Shown in pieces: positions 51,102 through 59,167 of a DNA stretch of 64,000 nucleotides (the first letter of the stretch is position 1; every line of letters starts with the position of its first letter). Made by a program: the position numbers and the translations under genes. The stretch comes from [Clostridium] clostridioforme AGR2157 (GTDB taxonomy: Bacteria; Bacillota; Clostridia; Lachnospirales; Lachnospiraceae). The stretch is taken from positions 105,132-169,131 of the forward strand of contig NZ_AUJR01000006.1 of NCBI RefSeq assembly GCF_000424325.1, in the 5' to 3' direction. Below the pieces are notes generated by a model. The model worked only from the letters and a program-made list of their open reading frames with translations. It had not been told where the DNA came from and did not search any database.

Positions 51102-51154
51102 GAGCGCAGCGGAATCGAGCGTGCGCAGCGGAATCGAGCGTGCGCAGCGGAATC
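51102..51154 (+). repeat. Tandem 19-nt repeat upstream of zapA
   Basis: Two exact copies of GAGCGTGCGCAGCGGAATC (51117-51135 and 51136-51154) follow a shortened copy (GAGCGCAGCGGAATC, 51102-51116). It lies in the leader between the terminator stem and zapA. The core GGAGCGCAGCGGA matches the motif in the 68-nt repeats after pyk. Confidence 0.8.
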
Positions 51155-51266
51155 CGCCGTGCACTGCGGACCAGGCAGACGCACCAGCGCACCGGCAGGC
51201 CCGCAGGAATCAGCCGCACAAATCATCAGGCCACAAACCAGCAAAGCAGGAAAGCAGGGGAGCAGA

Positions 51267-52145
51267 ATGGATACAAAAAATTACACCCAAGTTCTAATAG
51301 ACGGAAAAGTATACACACTGGGCGGCAGCGAGGATGAGAGCTATCTCCAGAAAGCTGCCAGCTACGTAAACGAGAAAAACAGCGCCATGAGGAAGGTACC
51401 GGGATTCACCAAACAGAGTGCGGATTACCAGATGGTCATGACGGAGTTAAATATAGCAGACGATTATTTCAAAGCCGTGGAATGGGGCGAGGGAATGGAG
51501 CGTCAGAAGAACGATATGGAGAAGGAGACCTACAGCTTAAAGCACGAGCTGGTCAGCACACAGATGAAGCTGGAGGCAGTGCTTAAGGATTTGGAGGAGC
51601 GCCAGAGGGAGCTGGATCGTCTGAACCGCCGCACCGCCCAGCTGGAAGGCGAATTAAAGGAAGCCAGGGAAAACCTTCAGAATCTCAGAAATAACCCATC
51701 CGCTGAGACCGAAAATAAAGCCAGAGTGCAGGCAGAGGCAGTGGAGGAGATAAAGGAAACCGTGGAAGTGGAGGCCGGCATTACACTGAATGCCTCCTGT
51801 CCGGAACCTGTTTCCGGTTCCGGTGTCCGGGAAGCTTCTCAGCCGGAGGCCGTTTCACAGACACCGGATGCAGACGCATCTGCGCGGCAGCCGGCCACAT
51901 CGGCAGACCAGTCTGAGGAGAAGCAGCCGGCACCGTCTCTGCGGGTGTTAAACCCCGCGTCAGAAGCAGGCAGGGGAATGACAGTAGCTTCCACTCAGGC
52001 CGCGGCAACCGCGGTACCGCCCGCTGCGCCTGTTACGGCACCCGCTGCGGCGCCTCTCACAGGGGGGATGACGGATGAGGAGCTTGCCAGAAAGGCGCTG
52101 CAGGCAGCCAGAAAGGCCGGTTCCCACAAAGGTGGAAGAAGATAA
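51267..52145 (+). CDS. zapA: Cell division protein ZapA with long C-terminal extension
   Basis: A 292-residue protein. Residues 1-90 match ZapA (QVLIDGKVYTLGG, SYLQKAASYVNEK, VMTELNIADDYFK), which binds and bundles FtsZ. A coiled coil follows at about 85-150 (KLEAVLKDLEERQRELDRL). The last 140 residues are low-complexity and rich in Ala, Pro, Glu and Ser, ending in a basic AARKAGSHKGGRR. Standard ZapA is about 90-130 residues, so the tail is unusually long. The ATG at 51267 (ribosome site GGGGAG) begins exactly at the ZapA fold; the open frame further upstream is repeat DNA. Confidence 0.88.
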   Translation: MDTKNYTQVLIDGKVYTLGGSEDESYLQKAASYVNEKNSAMRKVPGFTKQSADYQMVMTELNIADDYFKAVEWGEGMERQKNDMEKETYSLKHELVSTQMKLEAVLKDLEERQRELDRLNRRTAQLEGELKEARENLQNLRNNPSAETENKARVQAEAVEEIKETVEVEAGITLNASCPEPVSGSGVREASQPEAVSQTPDADASARQPATSADQSEEKQPAPSLRVLNPASEAGRGMTVASTQAAATAVPPAAPVTAPAAAPLTGGMTDEELARKALQAARKAGSHKGGRR

Positions 52146-52160
52146 GAAGATTACGAGGGG

Positions 52161-52194
52161 GATGTCTCATGGGGATACGTGAGGCATCTTTTAT
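52161..52194 (+). terminator. Terminator after zapA
   Basis: GATGTCTCA pairs with TGAGGCATC (one G-U) around a 10-nt loop, followed by TTTTATTT. It separates zapA from the U32 peptidase gene. Confidence 0.7.
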
Positions 52195-52227
52195 TTCAGG
52201 GTAACAGTTCAGGAAAGGTTGGACAAA

Positions 52228-54720
52228 ATGGAGAAGAGACAGGTAGAGATACTGGCGCCGGCAGGGTCATTTGACAGTATGAAGGCAGCAGTGGCAGCGG
52301 GAGCTGACGCAGTCTATATGGGGGGCAGCCGGTTCGGAGCCAGGGCCTATGCGGATAACCCGGATGAAAAGGGGCTTTTGGAGGCCATCGACTATGTTCA
52401 TCTGCACGGACGCCGTCTGTATATGACAGTCAATACCCTGTTCAAGGAAGATGAGCTGAAGGAGCTGGAAAACTACATGCGTCCCTACTGCGAGAGGGGA
52501 TTGGACGGTGTCATAGTCCAGGATCTGGGAGCACTGGCTTTCATGCGCCGGCATTTTCCGGGTCTGGAGCTTCATTCCAGCACCCAGATGACAGTGACCA
52601 GCGTATACGGGGCCAGGATGATGAAGGAAATGGGATGCAGCCGGGTAGTCACTGCCAGGGAAATGTCACTGGAGGAAATACGGCGAATCCATGATGAGGC
52701 AGACATAGAGATAGAGAGCTTTGTACACGGAGCCCTCTGTTACTGCTATTCAGGGCAATGTCTTATGAGCAGCCTTATTGGCGGCAGAAGCGGAAACAGG
52801 GGACGCTGCGCTCAGCCCTGCCGTCTTCCCTACTCGGTATATGAGCCGGGGGACATAAGCCGGATGAACGGCAAACATTCCGTGCCTGAGCAGGCCGGAC
52901 AGGCTGGAGCCAGGTCCCGAATCAGTGAACAGACCGGAAAAAAGAACCGGGGCAAAAAGCCGGCCTCCTCCGGCCAGCCAGGTCCATCCCCTCTCAATAA
53001 AAGCAGCGAGAGATATGTGCTGAGCCTGAAAGATTTGTGCACCCTTGACATCCTGCCCGATATCATAGAGGCAGGCGTGTACTCCCTGAAGATAGAGGGG
53101 AGAATGAAGAGCCCCAGATATACGGCGGGCGTGGTGAGCATTTACCGCAAATACGTGGACCGGTATTTGGAGCAGGGACGGGACGGATACTGTGTGGAGC
53201 CGGAGGACAGGAAGATGCTCCTGGATCTCTTTGACAGAGGCGGATTCACAGACGGCTACTACGCCCGGCACAATGGCCGCGGCATGGTTGCGCTGAGGGA
53301 AAAACCGGAGTTCAGGGAGGGAAACCAGAAACTCTTTGAATATTTGGATAAGACCTATGTGGAGGCCGAACTGAAGGAGAAGGTACGGGGGCATGTGGAG
53401 CTGGCAGAGGGAGAGCCCAGCCGCCTGACGCTGGAGTGCCGCAAAGAAAAGGTCCAGGTTCTGGGCCAGACGCCCCAGGCAGCCGAAAAACAGCCCATGA
53501 CCCGGGAGAAGGTATTAAAACAGCTGAATAAGACGGGAGGGAGCCCCTTTTGTTTCGAAACACTCACAGCCCAAATAGAAGGAGATTTATTCCTTCCGGT
53601 CCAGGCGCTTAATGAGCTGCGCCGCACCGGCTTTCAGGAGCTGGAGAAAAAGCTTACCGGCGCCAGAGCAATGACGGGTGAAGGCGGCATGGGGGCGGAA
53701 TCCCGGCAGGAGGAGAATGGGGCAGATGGCGCTGCATTGGTCATTGGACATTCTTCCGCGGCCCTGGAATCCCGGTCTGTCCTCATCCAAACCGCGGCCC
53801 CGCAGTCCCAGCCTGGTCTTACCCAATCCCAAGCCCAACCCCCAGCCCAACCCCCAGCCCAACCCCCAGCCCAACCCGTCCTCACGGCCTTCCTGGAAGA
53901 AACAGCCCAGCTTTCTCCTGTCCTGGCCCGCGGTGAGATATCGGTGGTTTATCTGGACGCGGACGGTTTCAGCCCGGACCAGTGGAGGGATATTGCGAAC
54001 CGCTGCCACGACAGGGGAAAACAGTGCTGGCTGGCCCTTCCGCAGATATTCCGGTCCCATGCGCAGAGATACCTGGGGGCCAGCCGTCATCTGCTGTGTC
54101 AGGCAGGCTTTGACGGCGTGTTAATCAGGGCACTGGAGGAGACAGTATGGCTGAAAGACCTTATGGAACAGGAAAAGCCTGAACTCCCCCTGCCCTTTGG
54201 CATGGATGCTTCGGTATATGGCTGGAACAGCCGGTCCGCCAAGGTGCTGGCATCTGTGGGGGCGTCCGTACTCGCCATGCCCTGGGAGCTGAACAGCCGT
54301 GAGATGGAGCCTGTTCTTGAGACATGCCGCGGCCTGGGGCTGACCAGCGAGCTCATTATCTATGGAAACGCGCCTATGATGGTATCGGCCCAGTGCATCA
54401 CCAATACGGTAAAAGGATGTACCCATAAACGGGGGACACTTATGATGAAGGACAGGACAGGCGCCGTACTTCCTGTAAAGAACCATTGTTCCTTCTGTTA
54501 CAATACCATTTACAATCCCGCGCCCCTGTCCCTGCTGGGCAGCGAAAAGCTGGTGCGCCGGCTCAGGGCAGAGCGCCTGCGCCTTCAGTTTACGGTGGAG
54601 GGAACAGAGCAGACAGAAAAGGTACTCGACGCATTCATCGGTTCCTTTGTATATGACAGGGATGTGGAAGTCCCCTTCAGGGACTTTACCAGGGGACATT
54701 TTAAGCGCGGAGTGGAGTGA
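52228..54720 (+). CDS. U32-family peptidase with DUF3656-type extension
   Basis: An 830-residue U32 peptidase family protein. The N-terminal barrel starts VEILAPAGSFDSMKAAVAAG, and the family signature with its cysteine cluster is seen as FVHGALCYCYSGQCLMSS then NRGRCAQPCRLPY. A long C-terminal region contains further cysteines near the end (NHCSFCYN). U32 proteins are collagenase-like or, in characterised cases, RNA/quinone hydroxylation enzymes with iron-sulfur clusters, so proteolysis should not be assumed. Two low-complexity inserts occur, one basic (about residue 220-260) and one Gln/Pro-rich (near 530). AGGAAAGG precedes the ATG. FtsW overlaps or abuts its end. Confidence 0.9.
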   Translation: MEKRQVEILAPAGSFDSMKAAVAAGADAVYMGGSRFGARAYADNPDEKGLLEAIDYVHLHGRRLYMTVNTLFKEDELKELENYMRPYCERGLDGVIVQDLGALAFMRRHFPGLELHSSTQMTVTSVYGARMMKEMGCSRVVTAREMSLEEIRRIHDEADIEIESFVHGALCYCYSGQCLMSSLIGGRSGNRGRCAQPCRLPYSVYEPGDISRMNGKHSVPEQAGQAGARSRISEQTGKKNRGKKPASSGQPGPSPLNKSSERYVLSLKDLCTLDILPDIIEAGVYSLKIEGRMKSPRYTAGVVSIYRKYVDRYLEQGRDGYCVEPEDRKMLLDLFDRGGFTDGYYARHNGRGMVALREKPEFREGNQKLFEYLDKTYVEAELKEKVRGHVELAEGEPSRLTLECRKEKVQVLGQTPQAAEKQPMTREKVLKQLNKTGGSPFCFETLTAQIEGDLFLPVQALNELRRTGFQELEKKLTGARAMTGEGGMGAESRQEENGADGAALVIGHSSAALESRSVLIQTAAPQSQPGLTQSQAQPPAQPPAQPPAQPVLTAFLEETAQLSPVLARGEISVVYLDADGFSPDQWRDIANRCHDRGKQCWLALPQIFRSHAQRYLGASRHLLCQAGFDGVLIRALEETVWLKDLMEQEKPELPLPFGMDASVYGWNSRSAKVLASVGASVLAMPWELNSREMEPVLETCRGLGLTSELIIYGNAPMMVSAQCITNTVKGCTHKRGTLMMKDRTGAVLPVKNHCSFCYNTIYNPAPLSLLGSEKLVRRLRAERLRLQFTVEGTEQTEKVLDAFIGSFVYDRDVEVPFRDFTRGHFKRGVE
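53829..53877 (+). repeat. 12-nt coding repeat in the U32 peptidase gene
   Basis: Four tandem copies of about CAGCCCAACCCC encode QPPA units in a QPPAQPPAQPPAQP stretch. It is in frame (12 nt = 4 codons), so copy number can change without frameshift. It is an interdomain linker between two folded parts. Confidence 0.8.
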
Positions 54721-54725
54721 GGCTT

Positions 54726-56081
54726 ATGACCAATCTGATTGTAGAAATATCCAAATATCTGATGATACTGCTGATGGCGGTCTATACCTATGCGAATTTC
54801 CGCTTTTTTTCCTTCCCGGATATGGAACGCAAGCGCAAGGTATGCGCCAGGCAGAACCGGGCCATGTTCGCCATTCATTTTCTGGCGTACCTGGTTATGT
54901 TCCTGAAGACAGAGGACGAGGGGATGCAGGCCATGCTTCTGGCGTTTTACGGGGCCCAGGTGGTCTTTTTCCTGTGCTATATTTACCTGTACCGCCTGTT
55001 GTACCGGAATGTGTCCAGACTGCTGGTAAACAACGCCTGTATGCTGTTATGCGTGGGCTTCATCATGCTTACCCGGCTGTCCATGGCAAAGGGTCTGGAC
55101 AAGGCCCTGCGCCAGTTTGCCATCGTGGTCATATCCGCGGCCCTGGCCTGGCTGGTGCCCTATATCATGGAGCGGGTATGGCAGCTTTACAAGCTTCAGT
55201 GGGTGTATGCGGGGGCAGGGCTCCTCATTCTTCTGGTGGTATGGGCTGCCGGTAATGAGAGCTTCGGGGCCCAGCTGTCCCTTACCTTAGCAGGTGTGTC
55301 CATCCAGCCGTCGGAATTTGTGAAGCTGACCTTTGTATTCTTCGCCGCGTCCATGTTCTATCAGTCCACGGATTTTAAGACCATATTCCTGACAACGGCC
55401 GTGGCCGGTGCTCATGTTCTGGTGCTGGTACTGTCCAAGGATTTGGGAAGCGCTCTGATTTTCTTTGTCACTTACCTGCTGATGCTGTTTGTGGCCACGG
55501 GAAGCTGGCTATATCTGATAACGGGAAGCGCTCTGGGAACAGGAGCCGCCCTGGCAGCCTATCAGCTGTTCGACCATGTGCGCCGCAGGGTGGCGGCCTG
55601 GAGCAATCCGTGGGCTGATATAGAGAACAAAGGATACCAGATTACCCAGTCCCTTTTTGCCATTGGCACAGGGGGATGGTTTGGCATGGGACTCTGCCAG
55701 GGAATGCCGGGAAAGATACCGGTGGTGGAGAAGGATTTTATATTTTCGGCGGTGTCGGAGGAGATGGGAGCCATTTTTGCCATCTGCGTACTTCTTATCT
55801 GCCTGGGCTGTTTCATTCAGTTCATGATGATTGCAGCCAGAATGCAGGCCGTGTTCTACAAGCTGATAGCATTTGGCCTGGGGGTGGAGTATATCGTGCA
55901 GGTATTTCTGACTGTTGGCGGCGTGACCAAATTCATACCGTCCACAGGAGTGACGCTGCCCTTTGTCAGCTACGGAGGAAGCTCTATCCTGGGAACATTC
56001 CTGCTGTTTGGTATTATCCAGGGGCTTTATATCCTGAAACGCAACGATGAGGAAGAAACCGGAGAGGAGGTGATGCCATGA
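54726..56081 (+). CDS. FtsW/RodA/SpoVE-family glycosyltransferase
   Basis: A 451-residue SEDS-family membrane protein with about ten hydrophobic segments. The C-terminal half carries the family landmarks: GVSIQPSEFVKLTFVFFAA, KDLGSALIFFVTY and TGVTLPFVSYGGSSIL. SEDS proteins polymerise lipid II into glycan strands and work with a cognate class B penicillin-binding protein, which here is the next gene (4-nt ATGA overlap). An N-terminal extension of about 130 residues is longer than in typical FtsW. The ATG at 54726 is preferred; a GTG at 54717 overlapping the U32 stop is an alternative. Confidence 0.9.
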   Translation: MTNLIVEISKYLMILLMAVYTYANFRFFSFPDMERKRKVCARQNRAMFAIHFLAYLVMFLKTEDEGMQAMLLAFYGAQVVFFLCYIYLYRLLYRNVSRLLVNNACMLLCVGFIMLTRLSMAKGLDKALRQFAIVVISAALAWLVPYIMERVWQLYKLQWVYAGAGLLILLVVWAAGNESFGAQLSLTLAGVSIQPSEFVKLTFVFFAASMFYQSTDFKTIFLTTAVAGAHVLVLVLSKDLGSALIFFVTYLLMLFVATGSWLYLITGSALGTGAALAAYQLFDHVRRRVAAWSNPWADIENKGYQITQSLFAIGTGGWFGMGLCQGMPGKIPVVEKDFIFSAVSEEMGAIFAICVLLICLGCFIQFMMIAARMQAVFYKLIAFGLGVEYIVQVFLTVGGVTKFIPSTGVTLPFVSYGGSSILGTFLLFGIIQGLYILKRNDEEETGEEVMP

Positions 56082-57595
56082 TTAAGAAGGCGGATACCGG
56101 CCCAAAGTCCAACTCAAAGTCCAATCCAAAATCCAACCCAAAGCCTAACCCAAAGTCCAACTCAAAGTCTAATTCAAAGTCTAATTCAAAGTCCAACCGC
56201 AGCATTCTGGGCATCACCTATGTGGTGGTGGCCCTGTTCCTGGGACTGGCAGCCTATCTGGGGTATTTTCTCCAGGTGAAGAGCGAGGATGTAATAAACA
56301 ACTCCTATAACGCAAGGCTGGACAGCTTTTCGGACCGTATCGTGAGGGGCAGGATTCTGGCATCGGACGGCACGGTGCTGGCCCAGACCCAGATGGACGG
56401 CGAGGGAAACGAGACAAGGGTGTATCCCTTCGGAGATATCTTTGACCATGCGGTGGGCTATTCCACCAAAGGCAAGACAGGAATCGAGGCTCTGGCCAAT
56501 TTCTATCTGCTGACCTCCCATGTGAATCTGATGGAGCAGGTGGGAAATGAACTGACCGGCAATAAGAATCCGGGAGACGATGTATACACCACCCTGGATA
56601 CAGAACTTCAGCAGGCTGCCTACGCCGCGCTGGGAGCCAGAAAGGGCGTGGTCATTGCCATGGAGCCGGATACCGGCAAGATACTTGCCATGGTATCAAA
56701 GCCCGGTTACGACCCCAACAGCCTGCTGGGGGACTGGGAAGCCCTGACTGCGCAGGAGAATAAGGAGGGCCAGCTTTTAAACAGGGCCACCCAGGGCCTT
56801 TATCCCCCTGGTTCCACCTTTAAGATAATGACTGCGCTGGAATATATGCGGGAACATCCCGCGGATTATAAGAATTACCAGTTTGACTGCGACGGCGTGT
56901 ACGAGAACGGAGAATACCGGATTAAGTGCTACCACGGTACGGCCCACGGCCATCAGGATTTCACCCTGGCCTTTGCCAATTCCTGCAACGGCGCGTTTGC
57001 CGGCCTGGGTCTTAAGATGGACCTGGGAAAATGGAACAGCACCGCGGGAGAGCTTCTCTTTAACGGACCTCTCCCTTTGAGCGGGATTCCCTATAAGCAG
57101 AGCACCTACAACATGAAACCCGGAGCCGGAACCTGGGAAATCCTGCAGACCTCCATCGGACAGGGAACGACCCAGATTACGCCCCTTCACAATGCCATGA
57201 TTACGGCTGCCATAGCCAACGGCGGTACCCTGATGAAGCCCTATTTTCTGGACTCTGTTGTCAGCGCAGGAGATGAAACCATCAAAAAGTTCATGCCCGC
57301 CGCGTACGGAAGCCTTATGAGCGCGGAGGAGGCAGCGGGACTTACGGAGCTTATGAGAGCGGTTGTCACAGAGGGAACGGGTTCGGCTGTGCGCACAGAT
57401 GCTTATACGGTGGCGGCCAAGACAGGGTCTGCCGAGTTTGAGACAGGAAAGGAAACCCACGCCTGGTTCACCGGCTTTGCCCCGGCTGAATCTCCGCGGC
57501 TGGTGGTGACGGTTCTGGTGGAGGAGGGCGGCAGCGGCGGAAAGGCGGCGGCCCCCATAGCCAGACAGCTCTTTGATATCTATATGGGCCGTTGA
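56078..57595 (+). CDS. Class B penicillin-binding protein (PbpA type) with basic repeat N-terminus
   Basis: A 505-residue transpeptidase. After a short cytoplasmic tail comes one membrane helix (GITYVVVALFLGLAAYLGYF), then a small N-terminal module and the transpeptidase domain with SxxK (PPGSTFKIMTAL), SxN (ANSCNGAFAG) and KTG (VAAKTGSAEFETG). Length and the short N-module fit PbpA-type partners of SEDS proteins rather than FtsI. It crosslinks peptidoglycan made by the upstream FtsW/RodA protein. The cytoplasmic tail holds about eight KSNS/KSNP repeats. An AGGAGGTGATGCC site precedes the ATG. Confidence 0.92.
   Translation: MIKKADTGPKSNSKSNPKSNPKPNPKSNSKSNSKSNSKSNRSILGITYVVVALFLGLAAYLGYFLQVKSEDVINNSYNARLDSFSDRIVRGRILASDGTVLAQTQMDGEGNETRVYPFGDIFDHAVGYSTKGKTGIEALANFYLLTSHVNLMEQVGNELTGNKNPGDDVYTTLDTELQQAAYAALGARKGVVIAMEPDTGKILAMVSKPGYDPNSLLGDWEALTAQENKEGQLLNRATQGLYPPGSTFKIMTALEYMREHPADYKNYQFDCDGVYENGEYRIKCYHGTAHGHQDFTLAFANSCNGAFAGLGLKMDLGKWNSTAGELLFNGPLPLSGIPYKQSTYNMKPGAGTWEILQTSIGQGTTQITPLHNAMITAAIANGGTLMKPYFLDSVVSAGDETIKKFMPAAYGSLMSAEEAAGLTELMRAVVTEGTGSAVRTDAYTVAAKTGSAEFETGKETHAWFTGFAPAESPRLVVTVLVEEGGSGGKAAAPIARQLFDIYMGR
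56103..56198 (+). repeat. 12-nt coding repeat in the penicillin-binding protein gene
   Basis: About eight degenerate 12-nt units (AAGTCCAACTCA, AAGTCTAATTCA and variants) encode K-S/P-N-S/P quartets before the membrane helix. Unit divergence shows some age, but two neighbouring AAGTCTAATTCA units are identical, so recent copy-number change is likely. Confidence 0.85.
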
Positions 57596-57780
57596 GCCGG
57601 ATTATCGGCAAACAGCTCCTTTAATTCCCGGATGAACTGCTTCTCCCGGGAATTCATCCGGTACCGCTGTTCCACCACGTCGCGGATGGTCTGGATAAGG
57701 CCGGTTTCCTTAAATGAGTCCTCGCAGGCTGTGGGCGGTTTTTTCTTCTTGAACGGACCATTGTGGCCATACCAATCAGC
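57580..57780 (-). pseudogene. Unidentified gene fragment (about 66 codons, no start)
   Basis: The minus strand reads WYGHNGPFKKKKPPTACEDS, then FKETGLIQTIRDVVEQ and REKQFIRELKELFADN, ending in a stop inside the end of the penicillin-binding protein gene. No ATG, GTG or TTG opens the frame after the upstream in-frame stop at 57781-57783. The helical, charged pattern looks coding, so it is probably the C-terminal end of a truncated gene. I do not recognise the family. It fills most of the 57596-57913 gap. Confidence 0.4.
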
Positions 57781-57827
57781 TCATTGTTCATGCATCTATT
57801 ATTTTAAAGAATAACGGTATATGTAGA

Positions 57828-57866
57828 AAACAGGGAGATTTCATGATATAATCTCCCTGTTTGCTT
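57828..57866. terminator. Terminator upstream of the xanthine-dehydrogenase genes
   Basis: AAACAGGGAGATT (57828-57840) pairs perfectly with AATCTCCCTGTTT (57850-57862), 13 bp with a 9-nt loop, with T-rich sequence on the 3' side and A-rich on the 5' side. It can act in both directions. Confidence 0.75.
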
Positions 57867-57913
57867 TATTTTAGGGCGTGTATTCACGCATTTGAGAAGA
57901 GAGGAGAATCTAC

Positions 57914-58708
57914 GTGTTCCGAGCAGAGGATTATGTAAAAGTGGACAGTCTGTCCGAGGCGTATGAACTATGTCAGAAGCGCAGCAGCCTGGTTGTGGGA
58001 GGCATGGTGTGGCTTAAGATGACCAGTGTGACCAAACGTACCATCGTGGACCTGTCCGGCCTGGGACTTGATAAAATCGAGGAAACCAAGGAAGAATTCA
58101 GGATTGGCGCCATGTGCACCCTGCGCCAGTTGGAGACAGACCAGGGGCTTAACCAGTATTTCGGAGGCATTTTTAAGGAATGCACACGCCATATCGTGGG
58201 TGTTCAGATGCGCAACCTGGCTACGGTGGGAGGCAGCATTTACAGCCGCTTTGGTTTTTCCGACATCCTGACCTGCCTGATGGCCCTGGATACATATGTG
58301 GAGCTTTATCACGGAGGAATGGTTCCTCTGGAAGAATTTGCCAAACGGCCTGTGCGCCGGGATGACAGGGATATTCTGGTGCGCATTATCATAAAAAAAG
58401 ACGGAAGAAAGGCAGCCTACACCACCCAGAGAAATTCGGAAACGGATTTCCCGGTCATAGCCTGCTGTGTATCCCGGTGGGGCAATGACTGGTATGTGGC
58501 AGTGGGAGCCAGGCCGGGGAGGGCGCAGGTCGTGAAAATCAGGGACGACGGATACGACAGCCTTGCACAGCTTGCCGGGGAGGCAGCTGATTCCTTTACC
58601 TATGGCAGCAATACGAGGGCAAGCGGACAGTACCGCCGCCAGCTGGCTGCTGTGTATACAAGGCGCCTTATGGAGAGACTTACAGGAAGGAGCGTAAGCA
58701 AAGGATGA
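57914..58708 (+). CDS. xdhB: Xanthine dehydrogenase-type FAD-binding subunit
   Basis: A 264-residue FAD-binding subunit of a molybdenum hydroxylase. FAD-PCMH features are seen as SLVVGGMVWLKM-type N-terminal segment and MRNLATVGGSIYSRFGFSD in the middle, with a CO dehydrogenase flavoprotein C-terminal domain. It carries electrons from the [2Fe-2S] subunit to an acceptor. GAGAGGAGAATCTAC precedes a GTG start. It overlaps the next gene by four bases (ATGA), indicating coupled translation. Confidence 0.88.
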   Translation: MFRAEDYVKVDSLSEAYELCQKRSSLVVGGMVWLKMTSVTKRTIVDLSGLGLDKIEETKEEFRIGAMCTLRQLETDQGLNQYFGGIFKECTRHIVGVQMRNLATVGGSIYSRFGFSDILTCLMALDTYVELYHGGMVPLEEFAKRPVRRDDRDILVRIIIKKDGRKAAYTTQRNSETDFPVIACCVSRWGNDWYVAVGARPGRAQVVKIRDDGYDSLAQLAGEAADSFTYGSNTRASGQYRRQLAAVYTRRLMERLTGRSVSKG

Positions 58709-59163
58709 ATATAGAGTTTCGGTTAAATGGAAAAAATGTGCAGGCAGAGGCGGAGCCGGATGACCTTCTCCTGGATTTGGTGAGAAGTCTGGGATGCTAC
58801 AGCGTGAAACGCGGCTGTGAGACAGCTAACTGCGGCCTGTGCACCGTATGGCTGGACGGAAAGCCTGTGCTGTCATGTTCCACCCTGGCTGTGAGGGCAA
58901 ACGGCCGCCATGTCACTACTCTGGAAGGACTTCAGAAGGAAGCAGAGGAATTCGGCATGTTTCTGGCAGCGGAGGGCGGAGAGCAGTGCGGATTCTGCAG
59001 CCCCGGCTTCATCATGAATGTGCTGGCCATGGAGCGGGAGCTTAAAAATCCGGATGAGGAGACCATCAAGGAATATCTGGCCGGCAATCTGTGCCGCTGC
59101 AGCGGATATATGTCCCAGCTGCGGGCGGTTAAGAAATATCTGGAATCGAAACAGGAGGTGTGA
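58705..59163 (+). CDS. xdhC: Xanthine dehydrogenase-type [2Fe-2S] subunit
   Basis: A 152-residue two-cluster iron-sulfur subunit. The plant-ferredoxin-type cluster ligands are in GCETANCGLCTVWLDG with a later Cys in VLSCSTLA. The second cluster ligands are in GEQCGFCSPGFIM and GNLCRCSGYM. It passes electrons from the molybdenum centre to FAD. The large subunit follows after 4 nt. Confidence 0.93.
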   Translation: MNIEFRLNGKNVQAEAEPDDLLLDLVRSLGCYSVKRGCETANCGLCTVWLDGKPVLSCSTLAVRANGRHVTTLEGLQKEAEEFGMFLAAEGGEQCGFCSPGFIMNVLAMERELKNPDEETIKEYLAGNLCRCSGYMSQLRAVKKYLESKQEV

Positions 59164-59167
59164 GCAG

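Noticed and set aside
51000..51266. N-terminal extension of ZapA
   Set aside because: The sequence covers the terminator stem and the 19-nt repeats; the ZapA fold and a ribosome site begin at 51267.
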